Shown here one piece after another: positions 12,363 through 25,094 of a DNA stretch of 64,000 bases; the first letter of the stretch is position 1, and each line of letters opens with the position of its first letter. The DNA comes from Microcyclospora pomicola (taxonomy: Eukaryota; Ascomycota; Dothideomycetes; Capnodiales), in NCBI GenBank assembly GCA_002786065.1, contig NHNY01000001.1:2474382-2538381 (forward strand), written 5' to 3'. A model generated the notes under the pieces. The model had not been told where the DNA came from and did no database searches. It worked only from the letters and a program-made list of their open reading frames with translations. Made by a program: the position numbers and the translations under genes.

Positions 12363-14423
12363 ATGGTCATGAGCACATCCCTGGTTTCGCAGCTGCGGGA
12401 GAAATTGCAGATTATTCTGCAGTCTCATCCGCTTGTGCAATGGACGACATCTGGCTTACTAGGAGCGCTTCTTACGCTGACCGTAATCCGCTACTATGAT
12501 ATCAAGGTCACTTCGCATACGTCTACATCGCCCAGGAAAGAAGGTAAAGACATTATCTAGGTACGCTTTCGGCTGTTGACCTCAACTCACACAAAATGCG
12601 CAGAGGACTCGGAGCCGGGTTTGTTCAAGAAGCATTCCAGCTTCGAAAGTTTCACAACACCGTCCGGAGTTACATATGATAAGGTTCGAATATTGTATCA
12701 TGCGCATGCACAAGGTTCCAAATTGCCCAAAGACATACCGCTTCTGGTCTTTCTGCATGGATTGGGTGGCAATGCTACGCAGTTCTCCCCGCTGTTGACC
12801 TCCATGATCAACATAGGTCCTTGTTTGGCCATTGACTTGCCCGGGTGCGGTCTCTCTGCTCTGAGTCCAAAGGATGCATCGGCATATACACCATATGCGC
12901 TGGCTGAGTTGTTGTTCAGCGCCATTGATCGATATCGCGACAGGAGTTGCCACCAGAAGGTTGTGATCATCGCACACAGCATGGGCTGCGCTATTGCCGC
13001 TCTTTTGGTCTCTTCTGCTTCAAAGTTGTGTAAGCTTCTTGCTGGCGATATTGTCGGGATGGTCGCAATTACTCCCCGATCGTCACCTCTAACATCAAGC
13101 GAGGTCGCTAGCGTACAGCGTCTCAGATATGTTCCTACGGCGGTTTTCGACTTCTTGCGGTTTCTGGATCGTCAGGGTGGTCTTCAAAGTAAAAGTATTA
13201 CTCGTGTGGTCGGCGAAGGTGCAGAAGAGGAAACACGAAAATTACAAGCAAAGTACAATTCTCAATCCAGATCCGAAACCTTTCTTCGCATCGTAATTGG
13301 CTTCTTACCGAAGACTCACGGAGGTCTGACAGATGGCTATCCAACACAAGACGTCTGGGCAGGAATCAAAGTGCCTCTCTTTCTTATTGCCGGTCAATCA
13401 GACCGTTTGACTCCGCCATCCGAAGTCGAACAGATCGCCCAGTGGTTGATGCGGCCAGCATCTCAGGCTGCTAACAAGGAATCAAGCCACACAGTGGAAG
13501 ATGTCGCGCCGGATACCTTTGTGATGGGCTCTAACGACGGCCTATCTCCCGGCACCATCCCGGCCACAGCAGGTGATGCACAGCTGGCGGAATCTCAACT
13601 GAGCCGAGATACTACTCATATGTCGCAATCACCCTTGGACGCGACCTCGGACACCATCAGAGAGTCTTCCCAAAAGACCGCCCACTCCCTAACATTGAAA
13701 GTCACGGTGTTTCCAGCGCCTGCGGCACATGGGCTTATGTACGCTACTAGTACCGTGCGCATCCTTTCTGGTCTGGTCGAGTCGTTCCTTGCAAGTCACG
13801 TTGACAAACGCCTATCCCTCGGCTGGCAACTCCAGCACCTTACTACTAGCGGCAAGTGGGATGTTAAGAATCTCGAAAAATGGAGCAAGGTTGACCCGTG
13901 CTCAGAGCCTATCGCTGGAGTATTCAGAGCAATGAAGACCATGCGAGAAGTGGATGCGAGCCATTGTCCGAAAGAGTTCGTCAAGCATCACAGCAGCGCT
14001 GTCATGCGTAACGGCGTAGCAATGGTTGTTGATATCTCTCATGAAAGCCCTGTGTACAATCCTCAGGGCTTGGAAGAGGGTGGCGTGGAGTATCATAAAT
14101 TCCCGTGTGTCTCCAAACTTCCGCCGAACGCAGAAGAAGTCGAGCACTTCATCTCGCTCATTGATGAGCTTCGTCGATCACCGCGACTCGAGCAAAGAGA
14201 TGGCCATCGCCCGACCATAGGCATACATTGCCATTATGGTTTCAACAGGACCGGATTCTTCATCGTCTGCTACATGGTAGAGCGACTTGAGTATAGACTT
14301 CAGGATGCAGTCGAGGAGTTTGCAAACAAGAGGCCACCAGGTATCAAGCATGAGCATTTTGTCAACGAGCTTTTCGTGAGATACGCAGTCAAGATGGAGC
14401 GCAGAGGTACTATTATTGGATGA
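12363..14423 (+). CDS. Alpha/beta-hydrolase fused to CX5R phosphatase domain
   Basis: Two exons, 12363..12543 and 12604..14423, encode about 666 aa; the intron starts GTAAAG and ends GCAG. An N-terminal membrane anchor lies at about residues 20-42 (TTSGLLGALLTLTVIRYY). An alpha/beta-hydrolase follows: oxyanion loop FLHGLGGNA (near 113), nucleophile elbow AHSMG (Ser near 186), acid in AGQSDRL (near 323), and a late His in AAHGLMYA (near 436). About 100 residues of Ser/Thr-rich insert lie between acid and His. The C-terminal 200 residues are a dual-specificity phosphatase-like domain with IHCHYGFNRTGF (near 602), the form seen in RNA 5'-triphosphatase/mRNA-capping-type phosphatases. Both active sites look intact. 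The substrate is unknown. The start may be either Met at 12363 or 12369. Confidence 0.88.
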
Positions 14424-15366
14424 CATGAGGGATGGCTTGGTCTGACACGACCGTGGCCCCTCTTAGAGTGGATCTATCGACTGCCAACGGTGATGGAGAT
14501 CAGATGTGGCTGTGTTTGAAATCTATGTATCGTGCCAAACGAAGTAGCTGAAGCAGAACTTGCACGGTTCCCGAACAACATAGAAGCATTCAAGCATTAC
14601 GAGCCTTGTTGTCAGCCCGTTGCCAGGATTTGTCTCATCCAAATAAAGATATTTACGATGAGCGGTACAGGAAATGGCAAATGATGAAGGGCAACCATCG
14701 CTTTGGAATGCTGAAACATCTCCAGCACTAGCCCATGTGTAGCGAGACTTATCAACTTGTCGGAGCATAGCAAGCATCCTGAAATCGTGCCTCCGATTCG
14801 AGCCATACGCCATACACGCATTTTAGTGACCACGGACCTGCGTAGCCAGTGTCTCTCCGTTCAAGACTCGCAAGTGGGGTGCCTTAATCTCCATCTGTGG
14901 TTGACCGACTGCTGCTCATGGCTTCGCGGAACATATTCCACGGCTTTTATAATCCGGCTGGGTAAGCCGAAACACAGGCAAGACGACATGAATTCGACAT
15001 GTCCAAACGACATTCTTGCTTGTTGTACGTGTTCTATCAAATGCCATCTGCACCTACAAGCTGCGCGAAGAGTCTCTTGCCGGAAAGTCAATTTGTGCGA
15101 TTCGTATCAGAGGCGCCCGAACCAGTTGAATCAATGTACTTCGGGTTTCGCGTACGAGGAAGCATTGAGGCATTGACACCCGATTCCATCACCCAACAGA
15201 GCCATCATCGCACCGAGCTGAGTCGCTAGAGCAGTGTCTGTATTCACACAAGCGTGAGGCTTGTTGTTAACTGCCTTAGTGGAAGACTATCGTTTTTGCA
15301 GCTGCTGCAGCATCGCAACAAACCAGGAATGTTCATGCAAAGTGCCAGCTGCCCCCGATAGATCAG
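14424..15366. other. Intergenic, no gene seen
   Basis: Short unrelated ORFs lie on both strands, with no domain signature and normal composition. The stretch serves as the 3' flank of the hydrolase-phosphatase gene and the promoter of the next MFS gene. Confidence 0.5.
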
Positions 15367-17063
15367 ATGGAGAAGCCCATGCAGGACGTCGAGCCCGACA
15401 GAGCGCCCTCCGGACCAGAGCACTCCCGCTCAACGCACAGTCATCGCGACATATCCGAGCCATCGCAAGCTATTTCTCTGCCGCGCGAGATTCTAGTGAT
15501 CGCGCTCATCTGTCTTGCGCAATTCATGACCCAGGTTGCTCTGGGCCAAGTCCTCTCTATCCTGCATGTCATTGGCGACAGTTTTGAGATATCGGACCCT
15601 GGTATTCTGAGCTGGTTAGTCGCTGGCTACAGCCTCACAGTCGGAACATTCATCCTTCTTTCGGGGCGGCTAGGAGATATCTATGGCTACAAGCGTATGC
15701 TGATCGTTGGATATACGTGGTTCGCGCTGTGGTCTCTGGTTTCTGGACTCAGCGTGTACTCGAACTATGTCCTGTTCATCTTTTCGCGCGTTCTAGTCGG
15801 TATCGGGCCTTCGATATGTTTGCCCAATGCGATTGCTCTTCTAGGGATCTTGTACGAGCCCGGAATGAAAAAGAACATGGCATTTGCAATGTTTGGTGCC
15901 ACTGCTCCCGGCGGTTCCATCGTTGGTTCTGTTTTTGCTGGAATATTTGCGCTGGCGTGGTGGCCTTGTGAGTCCTGCCTGTGATCTCCGCGAGAATTCA
16001 GTACTGATTGTGACAGGGGCATTCTGGAGCACGTCCATCACTCTCGTGGTCATTGCTATTGCCATACAATGGATCGTGCCTGACCCACAGGTCTTACCAA
16101 AAGCTCCGAAGACCGTGGCAGCGCTTATTAGAGATCTTGATCTTCTCGCAGCTACGGCAGGAATCACTGCCCTGATCCTCTTCAACTTCGCATGGAACCA
16201 AGCACCAATTGCTGGGTGGCAGTCCCCATATGTGATCGTGACGTTGATCCTTGGTGTGATCTTGTCCCCGGTGTTCTTCTATCTAGAAGTCTACGTCTCA
16301 CAGGATCCACTCATACCGTTCAGTGTGCTCACCAGTACCAATGCATTTGTTCTTGGATGCGTAGCATGCGGCTGGGCCAATTTTGGCGTGTTTGTGTTCT
16401 ACCTTTGGCAGATCATGGAAGTGCTTCGAGAATCCTCCCCGTTGCTGGCGTCGGCATACCTGTCACCTCTTGCGATCGCTGGTGGGGTAGCTTCGATCGT
16501 GACAGGTTTTCTGCTCGGTCGTCTACGAGCGGCATGGGTCATGGTCTTCGCTATGGCAGCTTTCCTTGCGGGGAACCTGCTCGTTGCAACTCTCCCGCCA
16601 CATCAGATCTATTGGATCCAGATCTTTCTTTTCGCTTGCATCGCACCGATAGGTATGGACATGAGCTTTCCGGCCGCAACCATCTGCTTGAGTAATTCCA
16701 TCGAGAAAGAGCGCCAAGGTGTGGCTGCTAGTCTGGTCAGCACGTATGTTAAGTCCTTGCTCAGTATTCGTCGTTTGATCCAACTGACGAAATTGGTGCA
16801 GCATTGTGAATTACAGCATCTCCCTCGGACTTGGCTTCGGTGGAACCGTGCAAGTGCATGTTGATAATGGAGGTCGGACACCCGAGGAAACGCTGCAAGG
16901 ATATCGTGGTGCACTATACATGGGCACCGGCCTGGCTGGCATGGGTCTGGCACTGAGTGTTGCGTTCGTCTGCAAGACTTACTGGGACGACCACAAATCA
17001 CGACGCACCACGGAAGACGGCGGATGCGAACTGAATCAAGGACAGAGCCCAGAATCTCGATAG
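15367..17063 (+). CDS. MFS transporter (DHA2-like drug/aminotriazole type)
   Basis: Three exons, 15367..15967, 16017..16743 and 16802..17063, encode about 529 aa. Introns 15968-16016 (GTGAGT...ACAG) and 16744-16801 (GTATGT...GCAG) splice in frame, giving LAWWPWAFWSTS and LVSTIVNYSISLG. Motif A is GRLGDIYGYKRML, and ATAPGGSIVGSVFAG fits the DHA2 motif C region. The hydrophobic profile suggests 13-14 TM helices, with a hydrophilic N terminus of about 35 residues and a short charged tail. These are plasma-membrane proton antiporters used for drug or metabolite export. Nothing nearby identifies its cargo. It is not a tandem duplicate of the DHA1 gene at 8.5-10.2 kb. Confidence 0.9.
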
Positions 17064-17470
17064 AACTTGCACACTCGTGTGGAAGTACTGATCGCGCATT
17101 TGCTTTATGTTGATCCGCATCATCACATGTGATTTTAATGTACCAGGCGAAGCTAATAAGCTTTCCCCGCAATTCTACCCAGGTACATGCATGGGTCGCG
17201 TGGAAGTCGTGATGTAAAACAGCGGTATGATGACTCGGTGGTGCACATCAACGAGTGCTGTGATAGGAGATTCGAGAGGGGATGACAGCTTGATCATGCT
17301 CACGCGAAGGTCATTATAGCATACATTAAGATGGCCGCTGGAGCAGACAGTATCTTGGTGTGCTGTCTGTCAAGCTCGCCAGGACGGACATTTCGCAGCC
17401 ATCGACCTTTACGCAGCCAGAGATATTGATTGACCACCCGATCACCCTTCCATACAGCATCACCGAGAAA

Positions 17471-17969
17471 ATGTCATCGCCTACTTCCAACTGGTCTGAT
17501 CGTCGAGGCATGTTTCAGAGAGGCAAGGAGGTTCATGAGCCCGCTGTTCGACGTCCTTCGCAGGAAGGCTCGGGCATTGTAGGTGCTGTCCGCCGCACAT
17601 CGATTCCTGGAGTCGACAAGCTCGACAAGACGTTGTCGAGCAGTCCCGCTCCTGTTACCACAACCTCATCGCAGAGACGACGTGTATGTCCCCAACTTAC
17701 CATGTCTTACCTCACGACGATGATCAGCACTGACCAACAGTCATCATTAGTCCTCTCAGGGGATGTTCGGGAACCTCTCGCACCACAAAAGAGGAAGCGA
17801 AGACTATGCGGAGCGGCGAGCATCGCATAGCGACCAAGCCTTAGCAGGCGGAGCAGTCTCGAGTTGGTGGGACACGACGTTTCGAGGATACACGAAAACC
17901 CTTCCAGAGCCACTCCAGCCAGCGAAGGCACAAAGTGGTGGGGATCGGAAGAGGGGAGTTATGGAGTAA
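17471..17969 (+). CDS. Small conserved fungal protein, function unknown
   Basis: Exons 17471..17683 and 17760..17969 encode about 140 aa; the phase-0 intron begins GTATGT and ends TCAG. The protein is hydrophilic, Ser- and Arg-rich. It includes SSPTSNWSDRRGMFQRG near the start, GMFGNLSHHKRGSEDYAERR across the splice site, and VSSWWDTTFRG near the end. The GMF-x-NL-x-KR and WW-x-TFRG patterns resemble short uncharacterised proteins of filamentous ascomycetes that I recognise by type only. There is no signal peptide or membrane segment. The correct joining of conserved-looking blocks supports the model. Confidence 0.65.
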
Positions 17970-18331
17970 TCCGCGACGATAGGAGCTGCGTCCTATGTTT
18001 CTCCAATGTGCAAATTGTGCCGAACTAATTCAAGGATTACCAAGTCGATCATTCCGCACATATATGGAGTGACCGTGGAGCAAATGGCACATTGTACCGT
18101 GGCAGTAGATATAGTAAACCCACATCAATCATTCTTTCGTGCTATCCCATAGACGACTCTCGTCGCGCTGATACTGGAGTAGAGGTCGAAAGACACCAAG
18201 ATGTGTGCATGTACTACTCTCAAGGGTCAAGACGCAGCTGAACGGCCTCATTCCGCCCTGCGCGCTCCGCGCACGCCGAGCATTTATCTCCCTCACCACC
18301 CCGATAGTGTAGCGGCATCATACTCTGAGTC

Positions 18332-20887
18332 ATGGATGAGACCATCTCTTCGGCGGAAGAAACTCGAGAGGGTTCTAATGCCGCATCGAGTGTGTCAACA
18401 TCCGCGGCACTACGAGCAGTGAGCTTCATGTAGCCCTCCTATACAGCGAACGAGGTTGCTAATGTATTTGTAGTGCGATGAGTGTCGCGGTAGGAAGATC
18501 AGATGCGACAGGAAGCGACCATGTGGCCATTGCCGCACAGCCAGCTTGGGTAGGTTGAGAATGATCATCAGTTGCTTGAGACCGATGGCTGAGCAGAGGA
18601 TCAGCATGTCGCACCACGGTGCACCGTCCGGAACAGCGATCGAGGGTAATGGTGACGAAGCAGTAGTATGTATTGTATCGATCTTGACCTCGAAGAAACC
18701 GACGTACTGAAATGCACAGCGAAAACAAGATCGACAAGATCTCTGACCGTCTCGCAAGCATCGAGCAGTTGCTGCGAAACAGCACGGGTGTCAATCTTCA
18801 TTCGCCAGTTGCCGACAAACCCACCACTGTACCCGTCTTGACAAGCAGCGGAACACCAGATGACATGCCGCCTGTAACCCACTCCGTAGGCTATACTGGG
18901 CCTACCGCGGAGACTATTGCGGCCAAAGATGTGCTGGAGCAGACCATAGAGAGTAATCCAATCATCCAGCAAGACCATCAGCTCGAAACAGCGCTTGCCG
19001 CTCTACACAATATCGTAGGACGCCTGGACTTTGATGCCGAAGCTTACGTACATCAGGTTGATCAGTACAGACCAACAAATACTGTGCTTCCATCTTGGGT
19101 GCAAGTTGAGAATATTTTATCAGACGTAAAAGGTATGTACTGACCATCGTCTTCTTCACCCTTGTCAAGAAGGCTTAGAGGTGAGCAGGTATGAACTGTC
19201 TGACATTCAAGCTCTGCATACCGGGCTTGACTCTTGGTCAATTCCGCTCGTTGTCGGAGGAGTACTACGACAATCCCGAGAGCAGTACCCCGATACGTCG
19301 TCTACTCATCAATTCCGGGCTATTCGCGGCTTGTACAGAACTAAGTGCTGTCTGCTCTGGAGAGGCACCTGCATACTATCATGATATGATGAAGGTTTTC
19401 CAACAAAAAGTCATGACTGCAGTGAGGGACCTGCCACTCGTGATACCGTCAACCAAAGAGGCTGTAGATGCTCTTTTAGCTGCGGTGAGCGATTTGTGCC
19501 TTCTCATGTCGTCGCCACATTCATAACTAACTTTGCTAGTCGTCCATCGCGATTGACATGTGCAGGCCTACCCTTTCTTGGTATCTGTCTTATGCAGCAG
19601 CGGGAGTCTGCCAGACTCTTGGCTATAATCGACTCCCAGTAGCATCGGACGATGATCCAGAAGAACGGAAACAGAAGGTCGCGCTGTTCTGGATGGTATA
19701 TGTGATGGATAGAAGTAATTCTCTACGCCTTGGACGTGCACCTGCAATACAAGACTCATACATATCACTGTCCAAACCGACCGTCTCCCTGCAATTTGGC
19801 AAACCCATCATACACTTATTCCATTTCTGGATCGAGGTGGCTTCAATACAAGGCAAAGTTTGCGAACAGCTCTATAGCCCGCTCGCCTTGGCACAAGCTC
19901 CAACCAAGCGAAAACACATCGCCGAAACGCTTGCGAATGAGTTGAGGGACGTATACAAAACAAGAGTGGCAGTGAGTACTTCGATCGTGATAGAGAGGAA
20001 GTTGCTTACGTTCTCAAGGCAGATGACGAAATTAAACCACTCCTGGAGACATCTATGGGTGACCTAGCTCACATGATTGCTGGCGGTGACAACATTATGT
20101 TCTATAGTATCCTGTAAGACCTCACATCTTCTGAGGATACATGATATGTATCTCTGACTTGGCTCAATGTAGGACCCTAATACTGCGAGCCATACCAACG
20201 AGCCACAGTGCGCCTTCGCCCGCTCTTGAGGCCGCGAGACAATGCCTGCGAATCAGCCGGGATCTTGCGACCCAGAGTGGTCGTAATGTGTACTGCTGGA
20301 CAATACATTGTCATTGGTGAGTATCTCGGACCACTCGAACTCGCAGCAAGCACTGCGGACTCTTCTAATGTGTCCTTAGGGTCACCCTGAATACCCCACT
20401 CACCCCGTTCACCGTACTCTTCTGTCATATCATTGCGAACCATCAGAAAGTACCAGAGGATCTGAATCTGATCCGAGATTACGTGGTGTCTCTTCGACCC
20501 GCTTGTCAGCTTTCCGTGGGGATCGAGAAGTTCTACCGTATGTGCTCGGTCTTCTGGAAAGTCGCCGAAGCCTATGTCTCCGCCAAACAAAGCGAGGAGA
20601 TCAATCGCCTGCAGGATGTCCCCAGTACCACGCAAAACTTGGAATCTGTGATGGGAGAATTCGACGGCTATTTGTCCTCGCTTGGTTTCGCACCGGTTCC
20701 CCCGGCTATCAACATCGATGACCCGGATATGGGCGCTGCAGATGCGGACGTATCTTCGTACTTATACGATTGGTATTCGGGCAATGCCTCGTTGTACGGT
20801 CTGCTCGATCAAAACCTCGATGGCATGGACATCCCCGGCTTCGATATTATGCCGGCAGCTCATGGTAATGGCAGTAATCTCAGCTGA
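18332..20887 (+). CDS. Zn2Cys6 transcription factor with fungal_trans domain
   Basis: A nuclear regulator. Exon 1 (18332..18418, MDETISSAEE...) splices in phase 0 to 18474, giving ALRACDECRGRKIRCDRKRP then CGHCRTASL: five cluster cysteines, with the sixth (CLRPMAEQ) after a small intron near 18,550. Later pieces are about 18720..19132, 19189..19484, 19540..20114 (with a frame problem), 20173..20316 and 20380..20887. The middle-homology region contains YNRLP, WMVYVMDRSNSLRLGRAPAI and WIEVASIQGKVCEQLYSP. Between about 19,950 and 19,975 the frame must change from the one ending ELRDVYKTR to the one reading SEYFDRDREEVAYVLKADDE without a plausible intron. This means a one-base indel, sequencing error or pseudogene. 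Boundaries between 18,550 and 18,720 are uncertain. Confidence 0.82.
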
Positions 20888-21252
20888 AGGCAGCTTGGTT
20901 TGAAGCTGTCGAATTATTTCGTCCACCCCGTCTGCACGCGAAAATGCTATCACTTCCCACTACAACGAGGGTTGTAGAACATTAACTCGGATTCGTGTCA
21001 CCGTGCGATTGGTATGGATAACTTGATCTTCATCGATCGAAATGGTCGTATCGTTAGGCATTCGTGATATTGGATCGAAGGTTGCATGCGTGAATATCAT
21101 GGAATCTTGGTCAGATGTGTACTCCAGCGAGCAGTGCCCATTCAATGATTATCCGCCGGAACGCCTTCGCTAAAGTGCTACTCATAAAACAAACGTAGTC
21201 GTTACCGCCCTATAATCAACTCAGCCAACCGACGAAGACTTTTGCTCACGGT

Positions 21253-24200
21253 CTACATAATGATCTGCTCCACGGGTTCCTGGCTTTCACCCCATCGTCT
21301 TCCTCCCGCTGACTTGGAAGCACTCCAGAATCGCACATTCTTCATTGTGGTAGTGGCAGTACCGGTGACCGGATCAATGACTCTGGTTCTCAGCGCAGAG
21401 GGAACAACAGCTGGGGTTGCATCAGGATCCGGCGCATCGAAACCACCAGCACGTAGCTTCCGCGCGAAAGCTGTGACGTAAGGCGTAGAATCATGTTGCT
21501 TTGGCAAAGCTGAAGCTTCTGTGCTTCGCGAGAGTGAGCCGCCGTGAAGATTCTCCCAATTCGCCTCAAATTGATCCTTGTCCAGCACATTTGAGGATAC
21601 TCTCACGTCTGCTGCATCAAAATGAAAAGGCGTCAAGGGCACAGGAGTAGGAAGAATCATACGGAAACGTCCAGATTTTCGTGATCTGGATGGCGTGCGC
21701 AGATATGCTGGGGTAGTCGTCTCTCGAACTACAGGCGAGTCAACGACAGTATGCTGTACGGATCGCGAAGCCGCACGACTGGCTTGCCGCAACGAAGGCG
21801 ATTCTGGCTCCCGTGCTTCATGATCATAAGGCTGTGTTGTTCTGTGCGTAGCGCGGGCGGCGGCTTGAGTGTGCCAAACTCTAATCATCCGCTTGATATG
21901 CGAGTCCCGGTTCCTTATCCATAAAGCCTCGGCGCTCTCTTTGCGTCGTGCTGCACTTTGCGCAACTGAGAAAGAGATCCATTGCATCTTTTTGAAGGTG
22001 CCGCCAAGGAGGTCAAGGTTTGCTTCCTGGCGCGCCTCCTCTGCCTTCAATTCCAAGGCATCGAGACTGCCCAGGCGCAAAGCTAGTGCAGCGAAAGAGG
22101 AGCCTATGAGTCGCTGATGATTAAGTGAGTCCGCCGTCTGTCTCATGTCGTCTATGCGATGAGCAGCTTGATGCCAGATAGCCAGGCTTACTTTTCCGCG
22201 CAGAGAAAGCTTTGCCTGGGAGACAGAGTAACCTTGCCGGTGAAGAGTATCCACATGAGCCAAACGCTCGTGCATACAGGCAAGACAAGAGCGTGCTATT
22301 CGGATTTTGATTCTTGCTCGAATCTGGCCGTATGCTTGGCGCCGCCTCTCTATTCTGTGCTCTCCAGTCTTATCTTGCCACAGCTTGATGTGTTTGGCCG
22401 TCAGATTGAAGAATCTCGAGTCCGTCGCCCATCTCTGTAAGGTACGACCATGGTACATTTTCTTGCTCCATCGAGCGAGCACGAAGGGCATCACACGGCG
22501 GTTGGCAAATTCGATCGCACATTTTTCAGCATTCTCCCGCCGACGAACCGCAGCGTGTAGATGGTGCATGCTCAAGACGATGCGTCGTCTGCATTGACGT
22601 TCTGCGAAGACACGCTCAGTGTCTGCCAATAACTGCCGCGTGTGTTTCAAGCTTCCGCTCAAAACTGACAACACATTTTGCGCAATCCGCTGATCCTTTG
22701 AACGGCGAAACAAGCGACATCTCTCCTCCAAAACCCATCGATAGAGATTCTCGACAAGGACCCTTTCGTTCGTCTTCTGTGCGAGGACCCGACATCGAAG
22801 GGAATCATTCCATGTTGACCAAGCAGCTTGTAATACTCTGCTATGGTCAAAAGTAGCAGCTTGACGGAGAGAAGTGAAGCGCAGAAGCATGATATTCAGA
22901 GCCTTCCGCTGCATATCAGACTTCAGTCGTAGATTGAGACTGTCTGCAAGCGGTATGTGGCTGGCCTGAACTTGTCGCACATGACCTAAATGTCGCCGTA
23001 GCATGTTGACTCCGGAAGCTTTGACGTGAGAGACATAACGACCAGTAGCTATGTCGTTACGCCAAGCACAGTCATGGACAGCATTTCTCCATGTATCGAG
23101 GCTCAATTTCGCTTTACCCTTTCTCCAGTACAAGACCTTGCGCTCCAAGTATTGCCAATACCAAGCTCGATACGCATTTCTCAACCTTGAAATTCTCTGA
23201 AAGATTTCGGCTTGTTCAACATTCAGCCGCGTTCTTGCTACCTGGTCTTGCCACACCGCCAGCACTTTGCGAGTCAGAATCGCGCGCGATTTCCTGAGGT
23301 TAGTCTCCGTAATGGACTTCCATCGCTGAAAATATCGTAAGAGCAGTAAACTCTGCCAAGCTTGAGCAGTGACTTCTGACTGCCAGTCGCTCGACTGCTT
23401 CCACTTCACGAGCTTCTTGATCAGGATTGATCGTCTGTAGGTGTCCTCTGCGCAGATTTCCATGCCCTCCGTCCGGATACGCTGTAATTCTTTCTCCCGA
23501 ACTGATGCCAGTCGCTCTCTCCAGGCCGCTACTACTGCCTTCAGCAGTGCTTTTTCATAAGTCTCAGTGGCTATCGTTTCCAGCTGTACCTGATCTCCCG
23601 AGCGCGACAGCATAGCAGTATGCCAAACTGCGAGACACCTCCGAGCGAGGCGCAACTCCGACGTATAGCCAAATGCTTCCGCATCACTCTCCAGATTTGC
23701 CCGAGATCGATCCAATAATAACGCGGGTTGCAGAGGAGCCGTCGTCACAGGTCGCCATGAACTCGATGGCTGTGTATGTAAGGATAAATCATGATGACTG
23801 CTGAGTGATGCTCGTCGTTGGGGCATGCTTGACTTAGGTCGTCGCGGGGGCAAGCGTAGCAAGCCTTCGTGGGAAGATTCACGATCCAGCTCATTCTCCA
23901 ACAACCAGGTCTCCTCCAGCCTCGCATCATCAAAAGATACACGCCGCTTGTCCATTTTGTGCTCTTCTGTCAAGCCGTTTGTAACGGGTGCGAGTTCAAC
24001 TTTAGGTTCGGAGTCCCTCCTCTCGACCGTGTCCGAGGGCACGCTCTTGCTGTACTCTTCGTCGTCATCATCGATAATCGAGATATTGTTCACGACAAGC
24101 AGTCTCTTGAAGGCTGTCAGAGGATCAATGGGGAGCCCAGCTGACCGCGTCTCTCGGCCAATGGGGATCAAAACCCTGAAGATGGTGGCATCGTGTTCCA

Positions 24201-24483
24201 GAGCGCGTCCATTCTCGGCCAAGACTTCAGAATATGCCTCAAACAGAGCTTTGTAGGGTGGTGCATCCAAGAGAGATGCTCGCTTGCAAATTTCGTACAG
24301 CAGCTCGACTTCTGTGTATGAACCGTCAGTGCGTGCGCTCAGTCTCTTGGCTGACTTCAACCATGATGAAGGTCGCACAGTATCAATGATGATGCCGCCT
24401 CCTGGGTCCCTTTCTTCGTGTCATAGAAACACACCTTCGTCTTTCACACGCGCCAGCTCATTCTGGTCGGTATCGCCATTCAT
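21253..24483 (-). CDS. SFI1: SFI1-like centrin-binding spindle pole body protein
   Basis: This protein acts as a scaffold at the spindle pole body, forming a long helix that binds centrin (Cdc31). The main exon (24401..21253) encodes about 1,050 aa. The N-terminal YTEVELLYEICKRASLL region is followed by an acidic linker. From about residue 230 to 900 there are many degenerate repeats spaced 25-40 residues with a conserved Trp, such as VLAVWQDQVAR, VVAAWRERLA, CLAVWHTAM and MIRVWHTQAA. The long frame has no ATG at its start (GTG at 24378). I propose a first exon 24483..24435 (MNGDTDQNELARVKDE) joined across a 33-bp intron (GTGTGT...CCAG) that keeps frame. Total is about 1,065 aa. The C terminus carries RFRMILPTPVPLTPFHFD, a typical conserved tail. 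Confidence 0.85.
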
Positions 24484-25094
24484 GGATGCGACGTTTCGCG
24501 ACTTTGCGGCGCACACGCTTTGAATATCGCCGGATCATCTGGTAAGTCGTGGAGACTGCGAAGACATAGAGTGATAGCTTTGTTGGAAAATACGGCTGTA
24601 GGATGGTGAGTTGTGCTGGAAGTATAGGTGCCCATGAAATCATGTACTCATGGATGTATGTCACGGCGCGTCTGGACAGCTTCGTCACGCGCTTGGTCGT
24701 CGCGAACTTTCGGCTACTCCCGCCAAACAACGACTTCTATGCAGGTCCTTGACATTTCACCTCAGTAGATGCTTTCATCGCCTTTTCACCCATGATGATT
24801 CGAAGTGAGGATGAGGAACAATGGACAACTCCCGGTCACGCTTCATGTTCATGTATAGCCGACATACAAATAATCATCACAGAGGAGGTGTGTGGTAATA
24901 CTGACTTCTCGCCTCAGTAACAGATTGTGAGGATAGAACCCAACCATGCAAGGAACAGACGATGCTGGCATGACCTGCGAGGACAGACCAATGATCACGG
25001 CCCATCGACACTTCAGATAAGGTAATGCAATGTTACCTGTATATCCTCTTCGCCCTCTCAAACAAGACATCGTCTGCTTATTCGAAGCACAAGA
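24484..25094. other. Intergenic, no gene seen
   Basis: A 90-codon basic minus-strand ORF (24,458-24,730) overlaps the proposed SFI1 first exon but has no family match and no good evidence of expression. The rest is featureless spacer between SFI1 and the J-domain gene. Confidence 0.4.
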
